A DNA stretch of 64,000 nt from Ahaetulla prasina (taxonomy: Eukaryota > Chordata > Lepidosauria > Squamata > Colubridae): assembly GCF_028640845.1 (NCBI RefSeq), contig NC_080540.1:131282420-131346419 (forward strand), read 5' to 3'. The translations under genes and the position numbers were made by a program. The notes under the pieces were generated by a model. The model saw only the letters and a list, made by a program, of their open reading frames with translations. It made no database searches and had not been told where the DNA came from. Positions 25,501 through 37,500 of the stretch are shown one piece after another (the stretch's first letter is position 1; every line of letters begins with the position of its first letter).

Positions 25501-28500
25501 CAAAGGATTCATTTATTTATTTTTACTTCCCTGGTTAACTTACAGCCTTGAGATATGGACAGATTGTCTATAGCTATTTTCTGAGGGAGAAATTAAAATT
25601 CTAAACATGGCTTATCACCTTGTTTCCTGAACTGTAATTAATTCAAATCATACAACCAAGTTCATAGCAATAAATAATTGCTAGCTAAAATGGACATAAA
25701 GCTTTTGATTTCTTTCTCATAGTTGCAACAAGGGAAGGTAGGGAGAACACCTGCAGGTATCTAAGATGTCTGTCTGTCTGTCTCTGTCCGTCCATCCGTC
25801 TATCCATCCATCCATCCATCGAAGCTATTTATATAGCTGACCATCTTCTAACCAACTCTGTTTGGCTCCCAATCAAAACAACAAATGCCACCATGTTAAA
25901 ACTATAAATCTGAACTAATTGAAACATTAAAAACAACAAAAACTTGGTGCCAAGTCAAGCTTCTAATGTGCTGTCATCCAGTCTTGGGGAAAAGCCAGGC
26001 AAGGAGGACAGAGGCCTGCCTAATGTTCAGGTAATACTGGACATTTACCACAACATCTAAACTAGATTGCAGTCATTTTGTTTTTGTAATAATGGGGATT
26101 ATCAATAGAGATGGAAGCATTTGGTAATTCATAGTTCACATCACTGTTGCAAATCTGTCCTATTTAATACTATGATTTTATAATTGTAAATTCAATTACG
26201 GTACCTTTCTAAAATGCATTGAACAAATATGTGCACCAATAGGATGGGTATATTTCTCTCTAAACACATTTGCCTTGTTGAATCCTTTATAAGTATGGAT
26301 TTGGTCCATATTTTTTTTGGTGTGTGTGTGTCTTTTAATGACCCCGTAATCCCTTACATCGGGGTGGAGTCGGGGCAACTGAATGGAGTTGAGTGTTTAC
26401 TGGCCGGATGCCCTTCCTGTTGCCAATGCAGAGTTCGCAGCAGAACTTTGGTCCATATTTTGGTTAAAACTTGAGGTGATCTCCCGGCTTAATGACGCTG
26501 AAACTGCTAAGCAGAAATGATCTGCACTCCAGCAGTTTGAACTCGGCTCCATGAGATAGAGTGAGCTCCTGTTGTTTGATCCCTAGCTCGTGCCACCTAG
26601 CAGTTCGAAAGCATGCAATATTGCTAATAGATAAATGGGTACCACTTTTGGTGGGGAAAAACCTAACTATATTTGAGTATGTGGAGAGCGGAAACCTGGA
26701 CGGGTCCTAGCAAGATACAAGGCACCGCAACACAAGGCAAGGTGAGGGAAGATTGATGGAGAAGCCTGGAAGAGACAGCAACCTGAGTGCCACTAGTTAA
26801 TTGGTGTAAAGCTACTTCACCCCTCACAGTGCACCAAGGTTAGGCTTGTAAGCGCCAAACAGAATAAATGAGCAATCTAGACTGTCAGGACTGCATTGTG
26901 TCTAGCATGTGTAGATTTCCCTGACATTGTGTGCCATATGCTAAATAAACAAGTGCTAGCCACTAGCAGGAAGTTCAACAGTTACTCCTTTGACACTCTG
27001 CATCTTCTTGGGGGCTCTGTTGCTTTGCAATTGGCTGCTACAGATTTATTGATGAATATAAGATATGTGCATGAACGCTTTTTATTCATTTATTTGAAAT
27101 ATATTTATGCGAATTTTCTGTGTATTTTTTAAAACTAGAGAGAGAGCCAGGTGAAGGGAAAGCAGCGGCAAATCTTACATCAGTTAGTTGTATGTGGCAG
27201 TTTTCTAAAAGCTGAATCAAGAAATCTAGAATCTGTATGCCTGGGACAATTTCTCTTTGTCTTTTAATGTAAGAAATATTTTTTGGTTTCAGCAGAAAAG
27301 CTGATGGTAAAATAGCATAACATTCAGGAAAATGTTAAGTGTAAAGCAATAATATTGATTTCCAACAGAAGTTTCTGCTTTGATACGACATCAAATTCAA
27401 TGATGGTGTGAGGTTCTGTGAATGCTAAAATTGTGGAGAATCTGCTGTGTAGAAATGATTATAGAGAAACCTTCCAGTCTATTTGTGAATATATGCAACT
27501 GTGGCAAAATGATAGTCCTACATTCCCTTTTCAGTTGTTTGAAACTTGGAGAGTTAGATTTAAACGTGGGTTTAAATTAAATTAAAGAGTTAAATTCAAC
27601 ACACTCTTTTTATTTTTCCTTAAATGCATTAATGACTTGGGATGTCTTCTCCAGCATCACAAACAGACTCAGGTGGATATTTATGAGAAGTTGCCAGTTC
27701 CGTTTGGCTTGGTTCGTTTTGGAGTGGCTCCTGATCACCCAGAAGTCAAGGTTGGTACTAACTTTCTTTTCCATATTAGCAGTTCACAAAAGGGATCTAC
27801 TAAGGTGGAGGCAGGGGAGGAGCCCCTGAAATTATTCCCTTTCTTCTTCTCTTCACCACCTTCTTTTCATTCACTTTTTATCTTGCCTTTTGATCTGCAA
27901 AGAACACTTAGAAAATATGAGATATTTTGTGAGTGATAACAACATACTATTTAAGCAAGATTTGGAAATATGCAATAGGGCTGGGCAAAGCATTTGGAAG
28001 AGGTGTTTTATGATGCACAGTACTATAAAAAAAAAACACCCCTCTGAATTGTGAAAGTAGCCTTTTGCACACTTTGTGCAGCTGCTTCCTCTTTTCTCTC
28101 AGTACAATACAGTATATGCTTGTGTGCCTACAGCCCCTTTGCTTCATTGGTGGCCTCAACCGAAGCTTATACCGACCACAGGAAACAATTTTGGAAGATG
28201 CCAAAAGAGTCTTCCAAAAGACACAGCTGCTTTAACAGTCTGAAAAGCAAAACTTTTATTTTATTTAACACTTTTCGCAAAGTACCTCTCTTGAACGTTT
28301 AGCACAGCCCTAATATTTCATGGCATTCTGAGGGTGTTTTTTGTTTTTTTTTAAATGTGTGATGTCTTGCTTTTGCCAGATGGAATGGACCAGTAATAAA
28401 GATCACTTGAGTTTGTCCAGGTAAACCTGATGATAATGCGCTGTGTTCTCCCGTAAGCTAGTTATGACCTTGTGTACAACTGGAATGTCCACCACTGGCA

Positions 28501-31500
28501 ATAGGCCATATTACCTTCTTCCTGTGCCTGTATCTGGAAGAAAAATGTGCTATTTTAATGGAGCTGACTGGCCTGGCGCCAGCCTGAACCGCAGAGTGAA
28601 CTGCTGCTTGAGATGCTGCAAAATCATCAGGCCTGGCCTCATTCCCTTGCTGTAGCCTCCTGCCTGGGCGCTTAGCCACTGGGGGCATGGTGATGGCTTT
28701 CAGCGGAACCTCTCTTGACCTCTCTCCCCAGAATGTGATCAACACATTTACCCAGACAGCCCATTCTGACCGCTGCTCTTTTTCTGGGAATGTGACTGTG
28801 GGGAAGGATGTCACTGTGGAGGAGCTACAGAAGGCTTATCACGCGGTGGTCTTGGTAAGTGTTCTTGTTGGTGGTTTTAATGGCCTCAAGAGAAGGAATA
28901 GTATTTGTGAGGACATGAAGGTACGTCAGGAGTGATACGTCAGAGCAGTGGTGAAATGTAAAATTCGTTACTACTGGTTCTGTGGGTGTGGCTTGATGGT
29001 GGTGGGTAATGTGACTGGGTGGGCGTGGCCAACTTTTTTTTTTAACTTTTAAAAGCATTTTTTCTACAACCTCTTCGGCTGAAGAGGTTGTAAAAAAACG
29101 CTTTTAAAAGGCTCCCCTGACGATCCCAGCTGGGTTGCCTGATCGTCAGAGGCTTTTCTTTTCTTTTAAAAGCATTTTTTTTTGCCTTTAAAAGAAAAAA
29201 AAGCCTCTGACGATCAGACAACTCAGCTGGGATCATCAGAGGAGCCTTTTAAAAGCATTCTTTTACAACCTCTTCGACGGAAGAGGTTGTAGAAAAAATG
29301 CTTTTAAAGGCCTCTGAAGATCCCAGCTGAGTTGCCTGATCATCAGAGGCTTTTTTTTAGTTTTAAAAGCATTTTTTCAGCCAAAGAAAAAATGCTTTTA
29401 AAAGTTAAAAAAAAAACCTCTGATGATCGCATGGCTGAGCTGGGCATGGAGGGGGAGGGATTTTTGCTACCAGTTCTCCGAACCACCTGCCGCCATCGCT
29501 ACCAGATTGGGCAATCCGGTCCGAACTGGGAGCATTTCACCCCTGCATCAGAGCATACTGTGTTTTTTTTTAATTATAGAGTAGTCCTTGACTTACAACC
29601 ATTCGGTTAATGACTGTTCAAAGTTACAACGGTACTAAAAAAAGGTGACTTATGACTGTTTTTCACACTTATAATCCTTGCAGCATCCCCATGGTCACCT
29701 GATCAAAATTCGGATGCTTAGCAGCTGACATGTATTTATGATAGTTACAATGTTCCGGAGTCATGTCACCTTTTGCGACCGTCTGTCAATGAGGAAGACA
29801 TATTCAATCAGCAGCCACATTACTAACTTAACAACTGCAGTGATTCATTTAACAACTGTGGCAGAAAGGTCGTAAAACGGAGCATAACTCACTTAACAAC
29901 TGTCTTCCATAGTAGTGGAAATGTTGGGCTCAATTTTGATCGTAAATTGAGGACTACCTATATTCCAGGAACGGCTGGAATATATTTCTGTCCAGATATT
30001 GGGGCCACTATCATAGACAGTATAAGAAAACAGTCATATTAGGTTTAGCTTGTTTTACTTTGCTTATGGGATATTTTTTTTCTTTTCTGCCATCCATTAG
30101 GATTAGGCCAGGTTAGCAATGTTGTTAAATAAATACATAGACCAGCATTGCACAAATCCTGGACCATCATCCCATCAGATGTGGGACTGAGTTCTTCACA
30201 GCTCTGCCTTGAATCCTGATGTTTGGATATAGCTGAAATAGACAAACGAACTCACTAAGCCTGGTTCACATACCCTGCTAAGCTTTGATGTGTTTAATTT
30301 GATTTAGGCTTAAGAGTTTCTTTGCCATTGAATTTTTGGCTGAGCTCACAAATCTTACCTAAATGTAATTTTTTCACTAATGTTTCTTCACCAAATCATA
30401 AGAGATATGTTCACATATGTTGCTTAATCCTAATAGAGGGATTCATACATTTCTCTGTGCAACAACCCAATCTCATCAGGGCTTAGCATGAGGTATGAAT
30501 GCAGCAATGGACCGCATTTTGTTTCAGTCAAAGCTTGTTGAACAAATCCTTGTGACATGACATAAAGATACAAGTCTCGATAAACAAACTACAGTTACTG
30601 AAGTTATACATTATACTGAGGCAGACCTAACAATTGGCACAGAGGCTTATGCAAGCAGTTTTCCCTTGCGTGTGACCCAAGCGGCTGCGCATGTACATTC
30701 TGTGCAGAGGCAGGTGGAGATGACTCTCGGAGCAGCCTTGTGAAACAAAAGATGTGGCTGCTTTAATAATTCAAAGACAGGTATGTCCTTGCTCCCATGT
30801 GTTGCAAAGGACCTCCTCTGGAGGTTTAGTGAGATAGACACAGTTTCGCAATATGAAAATGAAATCTCTGGCACAATCCCCATAGCATGTTCTAATAACT
30901 TGCCATTTTAAAGGCGTAAGGTTTTTTGGGGAAAAAATCTATCTCTGTATTTCATCTAGATCTTACATAGTGCATCCAGAGTCCCTTGTGATGGAAAATG
31001 AGCAATTAAATGATTATACAAGTAAAAAGGAAAGGGAAAATGCTTATATAGATGCCAGGACTTTGACCTGCATCAGGAGAGTTAAAGCACAATTTCCAGA
31101 AGGACAGCCAACTGCAAAAGACGATGGAGTTTCTGCATCCCGTAGCTGCAAATCAGTGTGGCTTGTTCCTCTCCGGGGAAAAAAAAATCAAGATGTAGGA
31201 TGTAATTGCCACCTGAAAAATTGGCTAAAACGTTTAAAGATAAATCAGCTAAATGCTGGAAATGGCAACAGATTCCAGGATCTTATTACCATATGTAGTG
31301 GACATGCCCAGAAGCGAGGAACTATTGGATTAAAATTAAAACATGGTTAGAAGAAATTCTTGAACGACATATAGAGTTAAAACCTGAGATGTTCCTACTG
31401 AGTATCCTACTAGAGAAAATTAGTAAAGAAAAGATATATTTGATTATACATGTAATAACTGCAGCAAGGATAGTATTTGCGCAAAGATGGAAAGCAGGAA

Positions 31501-34500
31501 AAGTCCCTTCGGAAGAGGAAGTAATTAGGAAAATATTAGATTGCGCAGAAATGAATAGATTGACTTTGATAATTAAAGAGAGAGAGGAGTCGGAATGTTG
31601 TAAGGTATGGAAACAATTTTATAATTGGTTAGAGAAGAGATATAGATAAATGTATTAATAGTAAATAAGAAAATGATATAATATATGAATTATGGGGAGA
31701 ATGTTATAATAAAGGAGTGGGGAAAAATCAAGAAATGATGAAGATAGGAGGAAGAAGAAGACCAGAAGAAATACCTAGATGATACACTGAATGATTGATT
31801 ATGTATTGTATGTTTGTTTGTTTACAAAATAAAAAATATATATCAAAAAAAAGATGTAGGATGTAAGAGCAGCAAGTTCTTAATAGCATGAATGAGCCCA
31901 ATGTCTACCTTTGTTGCTGTTGCCTTTATTGTACCTCCCTTCCCAAAAAGCCCCTCAAACCTTGCCTTATGCTTTCCCACCTTTGCTATTGCCAAAGAGA
32001 CAGGCCTAATTGCTCCCCACTCTGATTCCTTAGGTACAGAGGCCTCCCTCCTGAACTCCTCCAAAAATCATCCAGTTCATTATCTTATAACATCTTGGCT
32101 CAGCCCTGTCAGTTAAAAAGCCAAGAATAGTGAACAGTACTGTAACGCCTCTACCCATTTGCTTGAGAGAGCAGTATCTGTAATACACAACCAATATAAT
32201 GGTGACATATAAAAATCTCGTAAGAGTTTTGCAATCAGCACACTGACCTTGAATTGAGGGACATAATAAATGGCTTCAGTGCTCCAGCAACACTCATGGG
32301 GATGTTCAACTATAACATAACATAACATAACATAACATAACATAACATAACATAACATAACATAACATAACATAACATAACATAACATAACATAACATAA
32401 CATAACATAACATAACATAACATAACATAACATAACATAACATAAGAGTTGGAACGGACCCTGGAGGTCTTCTAGTCCACCCCCCTGCCCAGGCAGGAAA
32501 CCCTACACCATTTCAGACAAATGGCTATCCAACATTTTCTTAAAAATTTCCAGTGTTGGAGCATTCACAATTTCTGCAGGCAAGTTGTTCCACTTATTGA
32601 TTGTTCTAATTGTCAGGAAATTTCTCCTTAGTTCTAAGTTGCATCTCTCCTTGATTAGTTTCCACCCATTGCTTCTCGTTCTACCCTCAGGTGCTTTGGA
32701 GAATAGTTTGACTCCCTCTTTGTGGCAGCCCCTGAGATATTGGAACACTGCTATCATGTCTCCCCTAGTCCTTCTTTTCATTAAACTAGACATACCGAGT
32801 TCCTGCAACCGTTCTTCATATGTTTTAGCCTCCAGTCCCCTAATCATCTTTGTTGCTCTTCTCTGCACTCTTTCTAGAGTCTCTGCACTCTTTCTAGAAA
32901 CCATACCTGACCTTTATTGTGCCAGTTATGTATTCATTGGGGTGTGTATATGTGTGAAAGGCTGTCTTAGAAAATAGGTCGTATAATATGTATTCGAGCC
33001 ACTAATTTGCATGCTGTAAAGCAGGGGTCTTCAACCTTGGCAAATTTAAGCCTGGAGGACTTCAACTCCCAGAATTCCCCAGCCAGAAAAGCTGGCTGGG
33101 GAATTCTGGGAATTGAAGTCCTCCAGGCTTAATGTTGCCATGGTTGGAGACCCCTGCTGTAAAGCTTATTTCCATTCTTCTTGCAGTGTTATGGCGCTGA
33201 GGACAATCGGACGCTTGGAATTCCTGGGGAGGACCTTGAAGGCGTCTACACAGCGAGAACTTTTGTAGGATGGTACAATGGCTTGCCGGAGAACAGAAAT
33301 GTAAGGATTTTAGTGTCGTCCCTCTTCCACCTCTCGAAAGTTGCCACCTGCTCAAGCATCCAGGGGAGAGACCTGCAGTTGGAAAAGAACACGTACAGTA
33401 GATACCAAATTATGACCAGAATGGTTTACGACTGTGAACCTGTTTGCATATCTTCTCTTTTGTCTGCCATCAAAAGGCTAGAAGAGAAGCTCTGGAGCTT
33501 GAGAAAAAAGAAAAACAAAGATGCTTGTAGGAGTGTTTGCCCTCAGGTGTGGAACATGGGCACAGCAGCCTTTGCAATGGACGTGATTAAGTTCCCTCCA
33601 CTTTTGCCAAGCAATTTCATTCGTGAATAGTTGTCATTGTAAAAATAATGGAAGCTGCTGAGCAGTTTTGGCCCTTCAGTGCTCCTCAAATAAATAGTAT
33701 TGACATGATAAACTCAGAAATGACTGGGAAGGGGTATTTCCTTATTAAACAGCACATCCCACATACTTTTCCATAGGAAGAAGTGATAAATATGAAGGGA
33801 AAATAGCCTTGTTCTGGTAACTTTTCCTTGTCTTACAATACTATTTCCCTGCAATACGTCTTTTGAAAATAGAAATGTTTTTCCGTGTGTTCTGTGTGAT
33901 TGGATAGAATCTGTAGCATGGTGCATCTTAAAGGATATGAAAGAGCTTTCAGCATCTCAAGCTGAAATTATAAGGAAAAAATTCTGGTGCTGACTGCCTT
34001 GGATGAAAAACTGGAATGAGCCACTGATTTTCTGGCTGTTTCCCTTCTTCTTGCAGTGTGTTATGGTGCTGAGGCCAATCAGGCCCTTTAGAATTCCTGG
34101 GGAGGCATGAGTTGAAGGCTTACTGTGAAACGTCTCTTTGTTGTTCTAGCTGAAGCCAGACTTGAACAGTGAGACAGCAGTCATCCTAGGTCATGGGAAT
34201 GTGGCGCTGGACATTGCACGGATTCTCCTATCGCCTCTTGAAATTCTTCGGGTAAGTTGTGAACGAGTCCTAGAGTGTTGGATGATGGTGAGGAGCCAAA
34301 CAATGAAGTTTGCTATCGACCTGCCAGAAAATAACCTTTCAGGTGATGAAGGTTATGGACAGGATCCCTGATTCAAAGACCTACCTGACTGCAGCCATCC
34401 TGGAGTCTTGCATTTCAGGTGAACACTTGCCTGTTTTATTGGAGGGGGGAGGAGTACCTCTTGCCTCTCCTCCTGTAGGAGTAGGGTTGCTGCATGTGAA

Positions 34501-37500
34501 TCATTCTTCCAAATCCCTTCAGGAGAAGACTTCCAGTTTGCTTCATATTCTGCTGCCTTCCTTTCTTTAAGGGCATGACTCTCTCCTCTTTCCCTGCTTT
34601 TCCTCGCCTTCCCTCTCTTTTGTCTTAAGGCGGTGGAGCAAATTTTGCTTCTCTTTCTCCCTCTGATGCTAGAATTCTTGGGAGCAATGAACAGTTTTTA
34701 GCTCTAGGAAATGCCACCCTGAACTCCCAAGTTTCTTATACTTCAGGTAAAGGTGACGGTGAAGGTTCCCCTCACACATACGTGCTAGTCGTTCCCGACT
34801 CTAGGGGGCGGTGCTTATCTCCGTTTCAAAGCCGAAGAGCCAGCGCTGTCCGAAGACGTCTCCGTGATCATGTGGCCGGCATGACTCAACACCAAAGGCG
34901 CACAGAACGCTGTTACCTTCCCACCAAGGGTGGTTCCTATTTTTTCTACTTGCATTTTTTACGTGCTTTCGAACTGCTAGGTTGGCAGAAGCTGGGACAA
35001 GTAACGGGAGCTCACCCCGTTACGCGGCACTGGGATTTTGAACCGCTGAACTGCCGACCTTTTTGATTGACAAGCTCAGCATCTTAGCCAACTGAGCCAC
35101 CATGTCCCTACCTTCAAGTAGAAGGGGACAAAACTGCAAACCAAAGGCCAGATTGATCCTCCACCTTTTGTCTGTTTCTTCCCCAGACCTTAGGCCGCTT
35201 TCTTTTAGGCTTTGGAGGTGGAAAATACATGAAAGTGATTGCCTGGAAATTTTAGATGTTATCTCTTTACTGAGACTTAAAAATGTTGGTTTTAAGTCTG
35301 CTCTGAGTACGTTGCTAGCTGCTTGAATTCATTTTAAAGCAGGAAAATGAGATTAAAATATTGGTAATAAATGCATCAAGTGTTCAAGTTGCTGTTATTT
35401 GCCTGCGTTAATGTCTTTTTTCTCACATTAATAACTAATTCACATCAGTGTTGCCTCCCCCCCCCCACCTTCCTGTTCTCTCCTTTTCACCACTTTCCCT
35501 TTCCATCACAGTGTTGATGTGTTGTCAACAGATGCAGCATTGTGAAAAATTGCCCGAAAATGATGCATGCTGTCGTACCAAACTGTTCCATTACTATGGC
35601 ATTAACCTGAGAGAAGGTCTTTGCGTTCAGTGCAATTCATTTGAGCAGATGGCTGCTCGTTCCATGCTGCCTGCCCTAATCCATGTTCCTCCCTCCCTCC
35701 TTCTAGAAAACTGACATCACTGAAGAGTCCTTCTCAGCCTTGGCCAGCAGTAAAATCAGACGGGTGTATCTTATTGGCAGAAGGGGTCCCCTCCAGGTGG
35801 CTTTCACCATAAAGGTAAAAGAAAAAAAAGGAGGAAGGGTAGTTCAGTAACAGGTCTTGATCTTCAGTAACAGGTCTTGTTCTACAAAGACAAGTTCACA
35901 TTAAGACAGAAATGTGTAAGAAGGGGGCCACTGAAAACCCACCCAACTCCAAACTGTCACCCTGAAGCCCTCTGTAAAACTGCTGCTGACTGTAACTGAC
36001 AATATAAACATTGTGAAATACTTAGGGGATAAGCGTATGCATGTACGTCAGCCTAGCAAGATAGACCAAACTAAGAAATAGATACAGATCAGACCCACAT
36101 TTACTGTAATGGCTATAGTGACAGAATTCTGCAAGTCTGAATGTGCTTCCCTCCCCCCCCCCCACTTTATCTTTGTGTGCACTAAGAAGAGGATGTTCAC
36201 CTTACTTTCTTGCTGAGCTCAAGACCCTCTTATCTGACTGTTGCACTGATAACAGCTCTTCCTCCTGTTTGCTCAAAGTCCTTCCCTATACCCTCTACAA
36301 GATATGACTATTAATTATTTTCACTTAATTATTTTTTTAAAAAAACTATTTATTAAATTTGCATTCCACCCATCTCCCTGCCTAAAGCTACACTTTTTGG
36401 TTCTGTTTCCTCTCACTTTGGAGAGACCAAGTGTAGCATACTAGTCACGGGACAAAAGAAGCATCCACATCGTGGTCCCTGTTAAGATTAGTCACTGACT
36501 ACGGTTTGGAAATTGAAGTAGCCCCATCATATTGGATGCTCAAGCAGGAAGTGAATGTACTGCTCTGAGTCTAATGAATCTGATTCATGGTTCTGAAAGA
36601 GGAAAGGATGCCCAAGGTTCACCTCACCTTGGTTGATGTGGTAGGAGTGACTGTTCTCAGGATTGTTCATGGCACCTGTGCATCAGCTCACCTGATTGAA
36701 ATCATATGATGGATGCCTATTATGAGCATCATCTTAATTTGCTTTTAAATGTTCTGGCTGTAGATGCAAGGGTTAAGCAGAGTTAGGAAACAATCTGGAT
36801 CGATCACCGGGACCAGAGGTTTAGTCTTCTGAGCTTTTGGACTCATGCTGGAACCCCTCCTCGGAGAACTTCTCTCTAGCAGAGTGTATGCTTTGGGCTA
36901 TTCTCTCTGTGATATTTATATGGTGCCTCGTTGTGTGTGGCTTTTTAGTTGTTGATTGGGGTGTTGATGGCCGGCTTTAAGTTGTTGGCTGTTGCTTCAG
37001 GATTCAGTTTGGGTGTAATTTCAACAATAATGTTGCAGGATCCAATCTGGGACAAGGATTCTCACCTTCATTCATTAGAATTAGGAAAGCTTTAGATCCA
37101 GGCATGCTATAATACTCAGGAGATTTTTCTTTTACTCTGAATTATACCTGCCCGGTGACATTATCTAGCCAGGTTTGGCTGGTTTTGGAAAACTAAACCT
37201 ATCACCTTCTCTGTGTTTCAATGTCAGCCTTCCTGCATCACCTACACTTTTGCCTTGTGTTTCTGTCTCTGAAACCTTCAGGAACTGCGGGAAATGATCA
37301 ACCTACCCAGCGTTAGACCTTTCCTGGATCCTGCAGATTTCAGAGATCTTGGGGATGCCATTAAAGGTGAGGATCAGTTAAATACCTGTTGATGAAACCA
37401 GCACAAACTAGCAGATGAATATCTGATGTCAGCTAAATCTTCAGTCTTTGTTTAACAACTGTAATTGGAACTGGAATTTTCATCACTAAGCAATGCAACT

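Noticed and set aside
30970..31350. 126-codon plus-strand frame
   Set aside because: It starts in ordinary intron, runs through the L1 target duplication at 31190 and into the L1 out of the LINE's frame; no domain.
32313..32445. CRISPR-like regular array
   Set aside because: It is an uninterrupted pentamer microsatellite with no spacers, in a vertebrate intron.
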